NCBI RefSeq assembly: GCF_018131005.1
Contig: NZ_JAFCJK010000005.1
Location: 186,001-250,000, forward strand
Direction: 5' to 3'
From: Bradyrhizobium lablabi
GTDB taxonomy: Bacteria; Pseudomonadota; Alphaproteobacteria; Rhizobiales; Xanthobacteraceae
Length of the DNA stretch: 64,000 nt
Shown: positions 51,015 through 59,685 of the stretch, in pieces
Numbering within the stretch: the stretch's first letter is position 1
Layout of the letters: each line of letters opens with the position of its first letter
Made by a program: the position numbers and the translations under genes
Notes under the pieces: model-generated
What the model saw: only the letters and a program-made list of their open reading frames with translations
The model's database searches: none
Told to the model about the DNA's origin: nothing

Positions 51015-51944
51015 ATGTTGAAGCAACTCCTCGCGCCCCAGCTCGTCATTCTGTACGTGCTGGTGGCCTCCACGCTCTATGTGCATTTCCGCGGTCGTCA
51101 GCGGCTGCGTTTCGCGCGCCAGCTCGGCGATCACTCGACCTATCTCGCGCCCTATAACGTGCTGATGTATGCAGGTTCGGCCGTGCCGAACCAGCCGGTG
51201 ATCCCGGTCGATAAATTCCCCGAACTCGCCAAGCTCAGCGAAAACTGGGAGACGATACGCGACGAGGCGGTGCGGCTGTTCGACGAAGGCTTTATCCGAG
51301 CGGCGGCGAAGAACAATGACTGGGGCTTCTATTCGTTTTTCAAGAGCGGCTGGAAGCGTTTCTATCTGAAGTGGTACGACGACTTCCTCCCGTCGGCGCG
51401 CACGCTGTGCCCGAAGACAGTCGAGCTGTTGAACTCGATCCCGAGCGTGCACGGCGCCATGTTTGCCATGCTGCCGCCCGGCGGCAAGCTCGGCGCGCAT
51501 CGCGATCCCTTCGCCGGCTCGCTGCGCTATCATCTCGGCCTGGTAACGCCGAACTCGAACAAGTGCCGCATCCTGGTCGACGGCGTCGAATGCGTCTGGC
51601 GCGACGGCGAGGCCTTTATGTTCGACGAGACCTTCATCCACAGCGCGGAGAACGCGACCGACGTCAATCGCATCATCCTGTTCTGCGACGTCGAGCGCCC
51701 GATGAAGTACGGCTTCATGAGTGCGATGAACCGCTGGGTCAGCCACAACATCGTCAAGGCGTCCGCCACTCAGAACGTCGATGGCGAGCATGTCGGCGCG
51801 CTCAACAAGGTGTTCGGCAAGCTCTATGAGCTCCATCTCGCGAGTCGCAAGATCAAGGAGTGGAATCGCAACGTGTACTACACGCTGAAATATTCGGTGA
51901 CCGTGCTGATCCTCGGTCTGATCGTAGTGTCGGCGTTGCGGTGA
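51015..51944 (+). CDS. lpxO: LpxO-like lipid A hydroxylase (aspartyl/asparaginyl beta-hydroxylase family)
   Basis: This 309-residue Fe(II)/2-oxoglutarate oxygenase is probably the inner-membrane enzyme that 2-hydroxylates a secondary acyl chain of lipid A. An N-terminal membrane segment (LVILYVLVASTLYVHF, residues 10-25) and a C-terminal one (VTVLILGLIVVSALR) frame the domain. APYNVLMYAGSAVP near residue 45 matches LpxO. Iron ligands are H162 and D164 (LGAHRDPFAGS) and H209 (TFIHSAENATDVNR), with R219 for 2-oxoglutarate. ATG 51015 starts at the membrane segment; the frame is open 15 codons upstream. Confidence 0.85.
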   Translation: MLKQLLAPQLVILYVLVASTLYVHFRGRQRLRFARQLGDHSTYLAPYNVLMYAGSAVPNQPVIPVDKFPELAKLSENWETIRDEAVRLFDEGFIRAAAKNNDWGFYSFFKSGWKRFYLKWYDDFLPSARTLCPKTVELLNSIPSVHGAMFAMLPPGGKLGAHRDPFAGSLRYHLGLVTPNSNKCRILVDGVECVWRDGEAFMFDETFIHSAENATDVNRIILFCDVERPMKYGFMSAMNRWVSHNIVKASATQNVDGEHVGALNKVFGKLYELHLASRKIKEWNRNVYYTLKYSVTVLILGLIVVSALR

Positions 51945-52014
51945 TCGCGATACGGAATCGGCCTCGGCGCTGCACTCCATAAACGGAAGTGCGAATGCCT
52001 CGGCAGCACCGCGA

Positions 52015-52281
52015 TCAGCGCTTTGGCGCGGACCGTCGATTGCGAGGTTCAGTACCTGCCAGGAGCTGATCGTACAATCGGTCGACCTCGCGCGCCTGAT
52101 CGGGCGTGATATCCTCCCGATGCAAGGCTCTCAGCTCCTGATCGGTCGGCTGGTAATTGTGACCATTTTGAATCGGCCACTGCCGCACGTGAGGTGTCGG
52201 GGTATCCTCTGCAAATCCAACACTTGCGAGCGACAATGACGCCAGCGCCAATGCGACCCCGAAGACAATCTTGCTTGACAT
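52015..52281 (-). CDS. small secreted hypothetical protein (88 aa)
   Basis: A signal peptide (KIVFGVALALASLSLASVGFA, cleavage likely after GFA) is followed by a 65-residue hydrophilic domain containing RQWPIQNGHNYQPTDQELRA and REVDRLYDQLL. It is probably periplasmic. The motif resembles small Bradyrhizobium exported proteins of unknown function. ATG 52281; it converges with the LpxO-like gene. Confidence 0.65.
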   Translation of the reverse strand: MSSKIVFGVALALASLSLASVGFAEDTPTPHVRQWPIQNGHNYQPTDQELRALHREDITPDQAREVDRLYDQLLAGTEPRNRRSAPKR

Positions 52282-52718
52282 GGCTTGCTCTCAATCAGCT
52301 ATCGAGCTCTAGAGGTAAGCTCGTCTCATCAGAGCTAGGAGGTCGAACACCGATCAACTCTCGGGGAGTTTGACATCCAAAAGCTCCGTCGAGACGCCAC
52401 CTATCCGCGATCTAGGAAGCAATGCGACGACTTCAACGGCTTAGTTTTCGAAAAACAACGATCTTGTTTTGTTGGCACGTCGAACAAGAACGCGGCCAAC
52501 GCTTTTGAGCGAAGCGCCAGCGGAGAGTGAAGAAAAAATAAAATCTGGAGCTTGGGTTGTGACCAATCAGAGCGGGTAAAGCTCGAAGTCCAGTTTCCAG
52601 AGGGGAAGGCGGGATAGGGCCCGCGGGTCAGGCATTTCCAATTCTGCCCGAACGCCGACACGACCCTGGTCCGCCGACGTCGGCTTTCGAAGAAGAGCAC
52701 CCAAGCAATGGCGACCGG
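52282..52718. other. intergenic stretch, no gene recognised
   Basis: These 437 bases contain a 99-codon minus-strand frame (52401-52700) rich in arginine, serine and phenylalanine with no ribosome site, which I regard as non-coding. The middle (52510-52560) is AT-rich. No repeat or terminator was seen. Confidence 0.45.
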
Positions 52719-53843
52719 TTAGGCCGGCTGGCGCAACCCTGCCTCTTCCAGGCGCGGCAAGACTTCTTTTGCCAAGCGTTCGAGCCTCTCATCGTAGTCG
52801 AGCCACGTCAACAGCAATCCGTCGATGCCGGCGGCAGACAGCGCGGACATCGCATTGGCGACATCTTCGGCGGTGCCAAGAAGCGGGTAACCGCCCCAAC
52901 CGGCTTTGATGGCGTAAGCCATATGGGCGATAACCCCATCGGGCATCGTCTTGGCGTTGGGTACATTCAACCGGATGAGATGCTCGACTGCCGCGTCGTC
53001 GCCATGGGTCACAATGTAGTCGTGGGCGTAAGCCTTGGCTTGTTCAGCTGTATCACGAAGAACAATGTAACAAGACATCCAAACGCTGATCTCCCTGCCA
53101 AATCGCTCCCGCGCCATATTACGATATTGATCGACCTGAGCCTTCACAAAGGCAGGGTCCGGATTCTGCGGAATGATAAACGCGACGTCGCAATTCTTGC
53201 CCGCAAATTCCTGACCGCGGGGTGAGCCGCCGGCATTCAACAGGACGGGCCGCAACTGCACGCCTCGAGGTTGGCTCATGGCCCCTTTGAGCTGGAAGTA
53301 CCGACCCTCGAAATCAAAGCCCTTTGGCTCGGACCAGAAGCGATCGAACACTTTAAGCCACTCATCGGCATAATCGTATCGATCGGTGTGTTCTCTAAGC
53401 TTCACTCCGAACAATTCCTGCTCAGCGGGATACCAACCGCAGACGAGATTCATGCCTGCACGACCGTTCGAGATCAGATCTACCGTGGCCGCCGCCTTGG
53501 CAACAAAGATCGGTGGAATGAGAGTGACATGAAGCGTGCTGATGATCGCGATCCGCTCGGTAACCGCAGAGATCGCGCCCGCCCAGGTGAAGGTTTCCCA
53601 AATATCACCCGAATAGTGCCCGTCACCCCCAAACGCCTTCCAGTGTGCCGCCGAGACAAACGCTTCAACTCCCAGCGCGTCCGCCCTCTTGGCGAGACGA
53701 AGATTTGCATCCCACGTCGGCTTGAATCGGTCCGGATGAAAGGTGAAGGCCGCGCCAGGGCCATTGGTCGCAAACACTCCAAGCTTCAAGCGATTCTTAC
53801 TCGTGCGAATGAGATTAGGCTTGGGTTCCTTGGTATCAGTCAT
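52719..53843 (-). CDS. LLM-class flavin-dependent monooxygenase
   Basis: This 374-residue luciferase-like TIM-barrel enzyme uses reduced flavin and oxygen. LKLGVFATNGPGAAFTFHPD near residue 20, TLHVTLIPPIFVAKAAATVD near residue 104, GRAGMNLVCGWYPAEQELFG near residue 130 and LLNAGGSPRGQEFA near residue 215 are typical of the group holding alkanesulfonate, dimethylsulfone and pyrimidine (RutA) monooxygenases. ATG 53843 was chosen, with a longer frame to 53882. No reductase or sulfur-transport gene is adjacent, so the substrate stays open. Confidence 0.83.
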   Translation of the reverse strand: MTDTKEPKPNLIRTSKNRLKLGVFATNGPGAAFTFHPDRFKPTWDANLRLAKRADALGVEAFVSAAHWKAFGGDGHYSGDIWETFTWAGAISAVTERIAIISTLHVTLIPPIFVAKAAATVDLISNGRAGMNLVCGWYPAEQELFGVKLREHTDRYDYADEWLKVFDRFWSEPKGFDFEGRYFQLKGAMSQPRGVQLRPVLLNAGGSPRGQEFAGKNCDVAFIIPQNPDPAFVKAQVDQYRNMARERFGREISVWMSCYIVLRDTAEQAKAYAHDYIVTHGDDAAVEHLIRLNVPNAKTMPDGVIAHMAYAIKAGWGGYPLLGTAEDVANAMSALSAAGIDGLLLTWLDYDERLERLAKEVLPRLEEAGLRQPA

Positions 53844-54387
53844 GAGCGTCTCGGCCTCGGCTGCCTTGGAAGCTTGTATCAATCGCTCGTACTTCGGGCA
53901 AAGGCCAGCCTACGAGGGGAATCCACGTCGCCGCCCCCCGAAAATGCCGGGTGAGAGCGGTGAGGACAGGTGACGCCCGGCCTCGATGACATCCGGCATT
54001 ATTTTTGAGGTCAGTCGGGTACCCAGCGAGTCTGCATGGGATGATGGCGGCCACTCACTAGTGTTGGCAGGGGTTGCTACAGTTTCATTTCTTGATGCGA
54101 GGATCGGGTTACGTTTGTAACTGCAATCCTGTTCGGGTGATTGAGGCGCTGGTCGAGGCGCTCGATTTGGCTGGGATGAGTTGTCCCGATCGCGGCCTGC
54201 GATATTTCCGGGTCAGGCCGTTTTCAAACGGCCAACACCCCGAGCGGGCGCGCCGAAGTTATGATCACGAGAGCCGCACGCTAAAGTGAACTTTCCCGGT
54301 CTAACCTAAAGAAAAGCTCATTCTTAGCTAGGTGCTGCTTGCAGAGTGCAGGTGGAGAGCGGGGGACCAAACTTTAGATGGTTCGCC
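53844..54387. other. intergenic stretch with a transposase remnant
   Basis: These 544 bases separate the divergent LLM and DUF1127 genes. The only coding-like piece is a decayed transposase fragment at 54074-54289. Promoters for both genes should lie here; no clear box pair was found. Confidence 0.5.
54074..54289 (+). pseudogene. decayed IS1182-type transposase N-terminal fragment
   Basis: The frame gives CNPVRVIEALVEALDLAGMS (from about 54122), which matches the start of IS1182-family transposases (NPVRVIDxFVxALDL). After a divergent stretch, PERARRSYDHESRTLK near 54240-54286 aligns with the next family motif (PxATGRPxYHPxxLLK). The frame then stops, and no DDE catalytic region follows. It is a fragment of about 55 codons with no terminal repeats seen. 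Confidence 0.55.
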
Positions 54388-54663
54388 ATGAGCATGCTAA
54401 GCAACATTGCGGAGTCCGCAAGCCCGGTCGCGATTCAGAGGTCGGTCAGGCTTGTCACGCGTGGCATTTTTCGGGTCGTCAACAACTTCGTCGCCTACGT
54501 CATCGCGCAGCGTGAACATCAAGCCAACCTGGCCATTCTACGCAGGTGCCCCGAGCGCGACCTAAGGGATATAGGCCTCTCTCGGAGTCAGCTCGCCGGT
54601 GGTCTGGTTGAGGCCGCGAAGGAGCGAGCACGGCTTCAGAAGGAGCTGGCAAGCCGGAAATAA
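54388..54663 (+). CDS. DUF1127-domain small protein
   Basis: This 91-residue protein ends in a DUF1127 (YjiS-like) arginine-rich motif, RRCPERDLRDIGLSRSQL near residues 55-72, preceded by an amphipathic segment. In alphaproteobacteria small DUF1127 proteins have been linked to phosphate, carbon and small-RNA metabolism. ATG 54388 was chosen over a frame extending to 54346. The next gene starts 28 bases downstream, so they may be co-transcribed. Confidence 0.78.
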   Translation: MSMLSNIAESASPVAIQRSVRLVTRGIFRVVNNFVAYVIAQREHQANLAILRRCPERDLRDIGLSRSQLAGGLVEAAKERARLQKELASRK

Positions 54664-54691
54664 CGCGAAATTCATCAACGGGCCTGGCAGC

Positions 54692-55471
54692 ATGGGACGT
54701 TTTGCAACGACTGTTCACCTGTATGAGCAATTCCGGCCGTCGTATCCTCGGGCCTTCTTCCGTGAGGTCGCCGAGCATCTGGCGCTTTCCAAGCGCCACG
54801 CGCTGATCGATCTCGGCACTGGCCCGGGCCTGCTCGCGTTCGGCTTTTCCGATTATGTCGGACGCATTGTCGCGGTCGATCCCGAGCCGGAGATGCTGGC
54901 GGCCGCGCGAGAGGCTGCAAACCGGGCCAGACGGGAAGTGACGCTGGTCGAAAGCAGGGCTGAGGATTTGTCGGAGGACATCGGGCGCTTCGATCTGGTT
55001 ACCATCGGACGGGCGCTCCACTGGCTGGACGAGACCAGTCTGGGCGCGCTGTTCGAACGGCTGGTGGCGCCGGGTGGTGTCGTGGCGATCTGCGCGTCCT
55101 CCTCCGCGACAGACGGGCGCAACCCATGGCTGGAAGAATACACCGCGGCGCGGCGCGCCTGGTCGGACGACAAGCTTTGGTCCCAGTCACGCTCGGGTAA
55201 GCGCGTGCATCGCGAGCTTTCGTTACTGCTGCAAGGCACCACATTTCAGGCAGCAGAGGTGATCCGGGTCGAGAGTGCGAACGAGATCAGTGTGGCTGAC
55301 TTGGCGCACCGAATATTGACGTTTTCGTCTTCATCGCCGGCCGCGTTAGGCGAGAAGATCGAGCCGATGCTGCGCGATGTCGAGGCGCGCTTGATGCCGG
55401 CGAGCCGTAACGGTGTGCTGACCGAGATCGTTGTATCGACTGCGCAGATCGCGCGCCGGAAAAGTGTGTAG
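54692..55471 (+). CDS. class I SAM-dependent methyltransferase
   Basis: This 259-residue protein has the methyltransferase-11 fold: LIDLGTGPGLLAFGFSDYV near residue 38 is the SAM-binding motif I, VDPEPEMLAAAREA near residue 63 motif II, and FDLVTIGRALHWLDE near residue 95 motif IV. The start YEQFRPSYPRAFF is typical of small-molecule methyltransferases of the UbiE-like type. ATG 54692 was chosen. The stop codon and last codons lie within a dispersed repeat that begins at 55456, so the C-terminus may have been altered by repeat insertion. Confidence 0.78.
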   Translation: MGRFATTVHLYEQFRPSYPRAFFREVAEHLALSKRHALIDLGTGPGLLAFGFSDYVGRIVAVDPEPEMLAAAREAANRARREVTLVESRAEDLSEDIGRFDLVTIGRALHWLDETSLGALFERLVAPGGVVAICASSSATDGRNPWLEEYTAARRAWSDDKLWSQSRSGKRVHRELSLLLQGTTFQAAEVIRVESANEISVADLAHRILTFSSSSPAALGEKIEPMLRDVEARLMPASRNGVLTEIVVSTAQIARRKSV

Positions 55472-55572
55472 CGGTTCTCCCTCGCGACAAACGCGTAGCG
55501 TTTGCGCGGAGATCACTCCCAAGCAACAAGCCAAAGCGCGATGATGAGTCATCCTGATCTCATCGTGCTTTA
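55456..55572. repeat. dispersed palindromic repeat, family C copy 1
   Basis: The element begins CCGGAAAAGTGTGTAGCGG (55456 onward), contains CAAACG-CGTAG-CGTTTG (55488-55504), and ends with the imperfect pair AAAGCGCGATGATGA and TCATCGTGCTTTA. Its first 25 bases match the reverse complement of 58948-58973 with a few differences. The methyltransferase stop codon (55469-55471) lies inside it. Confidence 0.75.
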
Positions 55573-55677
55573 GGATGGGGCCAAGCGTTGGTTCTGGCTG
55601 ATGTGAGCTGCTCGGTGCAGGCAGCGTCATCCAGCCAAAGGGCAACGCGCCAAGCTTCGCCGGCAAGCCACGCGAGC

Positions 55678-56778
55678 CTATGGCGCGAGCTTTGCCAGCC
55701 CCTTCCAGTCGAAACTGATCCCGTGGCCGGGCCTCGTCGGCGCCAATGCCATGCCCTGATCGAGCACGAGCGCGTGTTCGATATAGCGATCGAGCCCGAA
55801 GCCGTGGGCTTCGAGATAGGAGCGGTTTGGGCAGGCGGCGAGCAGGTGCACGGTGATGTCATGGGCGCCGTGACTGGTGACGGGAAGGTTGAAGGCTTCC
55901 GCAAGCCTTGCGATTTTCATGAAGGAAGTAACGCCGCCGCAATTGGTGACGTCGGGCTCGGGATAGGATACCGCACCCGCTGCAATGTAGTTTTTGAAAT
56001 CCCAGAGCGAACGCAGGTTTTCGCCGGCCGCGATCGGCACGCCGCCTGCCGCGAGGATGCGGGCGTGGCCGGCAACGTCGTCCGGAATGATCGGCTCCTC
56101 GAGCCAGGTGAGGTCGAAAGGTTGCAGCGCGCGGGCCGCGCGGATCGCCTCTTCCACCGTCCATTTCATGTTGGCATCCGCCATCAGCGGAAAGCCTTCG
56201 CCGAGATGTTTGCGCATCGCCTGAACGCGCTCAACATCTGATGCAAGATTGGGGCGACCCACCTTCATCTTGATGGCGCGAAAGCCTTTGGTGAGATTGT
56301 CATCGGTCTGTTCCAGGAGAGCCTCGACCGAGAGATCGAGGTCGATGCCGCCTGCATAGCAGGGCACGCGGGCATCAAAACCGCCAAGTAGACGGAACAG
56401 CGGCAGATTGGCGCGCCGCGCCTTCAAATCCCATAGCGCGATATCGAGCGCCGATAGCGCCAGCACGGCTGCTCCACCGCGCCCGCCATAGTGCAGGCCC
56501 CACCAGACATGATGCCAGATCGCTTCGGTGTCGGCGGCCTCGCGGTCCTCGATCAGCGCGGGGATTTCCCTTCGGAGGATGTCGGCGATCGCACCGCCAT
56601 TGCGGCCGACCGTGTAGGTATAGCCCACGCCTTCGGCACTATCGCCATCGCGGATGCGGCAGGTGATAAGCTCGAACGCCTTGATTTCGCCATGCGTGCT
56701 GTCGGAGAGCGTAACGGCGAGGGGAATGCGGTAGAGTCCGGTCTCGACTGTCTCGATGCGTGCCATTTCGTTTTCCAT
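55678..56778 (-). CDS. mandelate racemase/muconate lactonizing enzyme-family protein
   Basis: This 366-residue enolase-superfamily enzyme abstracts a proton alpha to a carboxylate. FRAIKMKVGRP near residue 158 holds the K-x-K base pair, FPLMADANMKW near residue 185 the first metal aspartate, TWLEEPIIPDD near residue 213 and IAAGENLRSLWDF near residue 238 the two metal glutamates, and TSHGAHDITVHLL near residue 291 the histidine base. ATG 56778 or ATG 56766 (MARIETVETG) is the start; both are plausible. The substrate cannot be assigned; acid-sugar dehydratases are frequent in the group. Confidence 0.83.
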   Translation of the reverse strand: MENEMARIETVETGLYRIPLAVTLSDSTHGEIKAFELITCRIRDGDSAEGVGYTYTVGRNGGAIADILRREIPALIEDREAADTEAIWHHVWWGLHYGGRGGAAVLALSALDIALWDLKARRANLPLFRLLGGFDARVPCYAGGIDLDLSVEALLEQTDDNLTKGFRAIKMKVGRPNLASDVERVQAMRKHLGEGFPLMADANMKWTVEEAIRAARALQPFDLTWLEEPIIPDDVAGHARILAAGGVPIAAGENLRSLWDFKNYIAAGAVSYPEPDVTNCGGVTSFMKIARLAEAFNLPVTSHGAHDITVHLLAACPNRSYLEAHGFGLDRYIEHALVLDQGMALAPTRPGHGISFDWKGLAKLAP

Positions 56779-57008
56779 CCCGGCCTTTTTCTTTTGCACG
56801 TTAAGTCGATTACGCGGGCCGGACAATCGCTGGCGATAGTTGGCTGACGACGGACGAGAGGCGGTTCGAGGCTCAGCTCATTGCTGACCGCCCATGCCAC
56901 CGCCGCCGTGATCGCGCTGCCTCTGCCGGGCTAACGGCACGCCGCCAGCCAACGATGCGGCACCGGCACCTGGTTCGTCGCAACGGCACCCGGCAGCGGC
57001 TTGGTCGA

Positions 57009-58775
57009 TCAGTCGTCGGCGCCCCTCGACCAGGGAGCCTTGGCTTTCTTGAAATTCCGCCACGTGTTTCGCAGGCGTGCCTCGACTTCGATCGATGCGT
57101 GGGCCTGCCAGCCGGCGATCGCGGCCGTAGCTGTGCTGCTCTGCGAGGACTCCTCGCCAAGCCCGGCGAAAAGGGCGTTCGTGATCGCCATGTCGTTATA
57201 GGAACCAAGGTCCTCCTGCAGGTCGGCCAGGCTACGAGAGAACCGCTTGACAGACTTTCGATCCCCATACAGCGGCAAAAGGAAATCGGCGACGTAGCGC
57301 AACCTCTTCGCGGCGAGCCTCAATCGGTGCAGCTTTTCGGCGGGAAGCGACTTGAAGCGGCGCCCGCGCTTGAGCACCCTCGCATATTGATCCGACAGGA
57401 TCGGTCCGGCGAAGTTGATGGCCGGCTCGGCCAGTTGTCCGAGATCTTCGGGAGCGATGTCGCTACGCCATCCTCTGGCTTCAATCCAGCCGCCGAGGCC
57501 GATCAGGAAACATGTGCATCTGCGGTCGGCCAACGCGACACGCACCTTCTCGTAGGCGGCTGACCGGCGTTCCTCCGCCACCAGCTCCAGGGCATCAAAG
57601 CCAGCGACCGAGGGGCAGGCCCGCGCGATGGTTGGCAGCGTTCCCCGTTGAAACATGTCCCAGTCACGTGCGGTTGAGAGACTTTGCGCCAGCCACCTTG
57701 CTTCCGACCGGAGCGAGTCGAGATTGTTCAAGGAGCCGACGGATCGCATCAAGTCGAGGGCTGCGCGAAGGCGGCGCAGCGAAACGCGAAGCTGATGGAC
57801 CCCCTCAGGATCACGACCGTCCTCGGCAGCCGCCAGAGACCCTAGAAGATGGTGAAAACAGGAACGCAGGATCGTTGCGAAGGCCTCGTCGAGCGATACC
57901 GCCGGGTCAAGGCGAAGTTTTCGCGGTTTCCACACGGCCGGCGGCGTCCCTGCCGCAAGCTCAAAGCCGCGAGCCGACTTGCTGCGGATTGACGGCCTCA
58001 CAGATCCATGGTCGGCGAGCCGAAGCGCCAGCTCGAAAATAGCACTGGCGTTTCCACCCTTGAGCTCCAGCTCAATCTCGCTCACCGGCATCGATTGATT
58101 GCCTGACTTCAGCGATCCCTGGTCGAAAGCGACCTCGATCGTTCCGGATGGCAACTCAACCATCCGCGCGTGCCGATGAATATCGGCGGCGAAGACGGGC
58201 TCAAGCTCGTGACGCCTGAGATCCGAGCGAAGTTTCGCCGGGATGAAAGGCATCGCCAATTCGACATCGGGAGCGATCGACGGGACGTTCGCCTCCCACT
58301 CGCCACGCCTGAGCGGATCGTCTGCGAGTTCAGCTTTTACCGTCTGCACGAAGCGCGTGCCGTTCTGCCGAACCCGCAAGCTCAATCCGTTTCGTTTCAG
58401 CGTCCGGTCGGGCGTATCGTAGTAGACAGACTTGAGGTGCCTTCTGCCGCCCTTGTTGCGTGCGTTCGTTGCGATGATCGGAGCGGCGTTGAAATCCGCC
58501 ATGCGATCCGCATCGACAAGAAGCTTGAGTTCGATCTCACGGCCGAGTGCCGAGGCACCGTCTTGCGGCGGGATTTCCGGTGCTGCGTCATCACCTTGAC
58601 GCTGCACCTCATGGGGAAGCGTTTGCGAAAATTCCTGCGCGCGGGGCTCTGCGACCCCGTGCGGCCTGGAGGCAGCGGACTCTTCCGGTCGCTTGTCTTG
58701 GGTGGCGGGGACGCCGACCTCATGCACAGCGCGGGCACTTTGCAGGGCGGGCGGTTGCGGATCAGCTTCTGACAT
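57009..58775 (-). CDS. CYTH-CHAD domain protein
   Basis: This 588-residue protein has a low-complexity N-terminus (about 75 residues), a CYTH domain (about 78-285) opening with the E-x-E-x-K motif in REIELKLLVDADRM and continuing KSVYYDTPDRTLKRNGLSL, and a C-terminal CHAD domain (about 305-575) with the histidine-bearing repeat VHQLRVSLRRLRAALDL near residue 330 and KLHRLRLAAKRLRYVADF near residue 480. CYTH proteins act on triphosphates, and CHAD binds polyphosphate granules, so this is likely a polyphosphate-linked triphosphatase. It stands alone, followed downstream by the enolase-superfamily gene 230 bases away. Confidence 0.88.
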   Translation of the reverse strand: MSEADPQPPALQSARAVHEVGVPATQDKRPEESAASRPHGVAEPRAQEFSQTLPHEVQRQGDDAAPEIPPQDGASALGREIELKLLVDADRMADFNAAPIIATNARNKGGRRHLKSVYYDTPDRTLKRNGLSLRVRQNGTRFVQTVKAELADDPLRRGEWEANVPSIAPDVELAMPFIPAKLRSDLRRHELEPVFAADIHRHARMVELPSGTIEVAFDQGSLKSGNQSMPVSEIELELKGGNASAIFELALRLADHGSVRPSIRSKSARGFELAAGTPPAVWKPRKLRLDPAVSLDEAFATILRSCFHHLLGSLAAAEDGRDPEGVHQLRVSLRRLRAALDLMRSVGSLNNLDSLRSEARWLAQSLSTARDWDMFQRGTLPTIARACPSVAGFDALELVAEERRSAAYEKVRVALADRRCTCFLIGLGGWIEARGWRSDIAPEDLGQLAEPAINFAGPILSDQYARVLKRGRRFKSLPAEKLHRLRLAAKRLRYVADFLLPLYGDRKSVKRFSRSLADLQEDLGSYNDMAITNALFAGLGEESSQSSTATAAIAGWQAHASIEVEARLRNTWRNFKKAKAPWSRGADD

Positions 58776-59194
58776 GTACGATTTCGTGACACCTAGATGA
58801 CGATTTCATAACATATCGCCGTGCGATCCGAAAGGAAGGGCGATATCAGTCTACGGCATCAATCTAACTTGAGACGTCACCGAGATGATGACCTGATGAT
58901 TTGAATCGCATCATGATCTCATCTCCTTGATTGAGCATGCTCTTTTCGGAAAAACCGCTACACGCTTTTCCGGATCATGCTCTCATTGGGCCAAATCGGG
59001 CCGCTCTCGATGACTTCAGTCAACCGCTGGGCCTCATCTCGATGGAACCAGCGCATCAACGAGGCCAAGTGGAAAACCCAGAAAGCTAACTCTGCCGCGC
59101 GAATTCATTTGCCGGCGTCCGATGCGAGTGTTTGAATTTTTCGGCAATTCGACTCGTTGGAATCCGCGATGCAAAGGTCAGCGAGGTTTACGCT
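58776..59194. other. intergenic region with a family C repeat
   Basis: The stretch between the CYTH-CHAD gene and the small ORF at 59195 holds the palindromic repeat at 58933-58982, preceded by a segment (58880-58930) with several ATGATG/CATCATGATCTCATC motifs that I recognise as part of the same bradyrhizobial repeat. No gene was recognised. Confidence 0.55.
58933..58982. repeat. dispersed palindromic repeat, family C copy 2
   Basis: The element begins GAGCATGCTCTTTTCGG and ends CCGGATCATGCTC, with complementary arms of about 20 bases. Its middle (58948-58973) is the reverse complement of the first 25 bases of the copy at 55456. It is the common Bradyrhizobiales GAGCATGATC repeat. Confidence 0.8.
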
Positions 59195-59392
59195 ATGCTT
59201 GCCGAAAAGTTCTTTCTTGTATTGGAGACGTTACGAAGCCACGCATCCGATGGCAAACCCCACGTCGTGATAAGCACGACGCAGCATGTTCCAGTTCGCG
59301 CTGCCGCGCAACAAGGCGGTCAACCACCCAGTCACGGCGCCATCTGGAGGGAAGAGAACCAGGTCGTGCGGGGTGCTGACACCCGAGCTTAG
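59195..59392 (+). CDS. small hypothetical protein beginning MLAEKFFLVLETL
   Basis: The 65-residue product starts MLAEKFFLVLETLRSHASDG and continues to STTQHVPV, a pattern I recognise from very small bradyrhizobial proteins of unknown function that end soon after HVPVKLP. Here the ending is replaced by an unrelated glutamine- and arginine-rich tail, so the 3' part may be frameshifted or degraded. A GCGAGG site lies eight bases before the ATG. Function unknown. Confidence 0.45.
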   Translation: MLAEKFFLVLETLRSHASDGKPHVVISTTQHVPVRAAAQQGGQPPSHGAIWREENQVVRGADTRA

Positions 59393-59685
59393 CGATGGTC
59401 GATTTGTCGGCCGATGCATTGATATCCACGACCGATTCATAACGATCTGACGTCTGGACGGCACGTTCACCCTGTCCGCCCGCACTGCGACATGGCCAAG
59501 CGCACGCCTTGAGCGATCAACGCGCGTGGCGCCACGCCGCCCTCGGCGCCGGCTCGCGTCGCGACCGACGAAAGTTCTAGCCTCCAAATTCGACTCGGCC
59601 GGAACCGTTTGGACGCGTAGGTGTTTTTGCTGCATCTGCCCGACAGGGCAAAATCCGCGGGGGCTTGTCCGAGGGATACGCTCCT
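59393..59685. other. upstream region of the MHS transporter gene
   Basis: No gene was recognised in these 293 bases. A small palindrome, TGCCC-GACA-GGGCA at 59637-59650, lies about 35 bases before the transporter start. Confidence 0.4.

Noticed and set aside
52401..52700. A 99-codon minus-strand frame
   Set aside because: No ribosome site, odd composition (many S, R, F) and no recognisable family.
59122..59379. An 85-codon plus-strand frame overlapping the small ORF at 59195
   Set aside because: Rich in arginine and cysteine in a shifted frame; the overlapping frame from 59195 has a ribosome site and a recognisable start.
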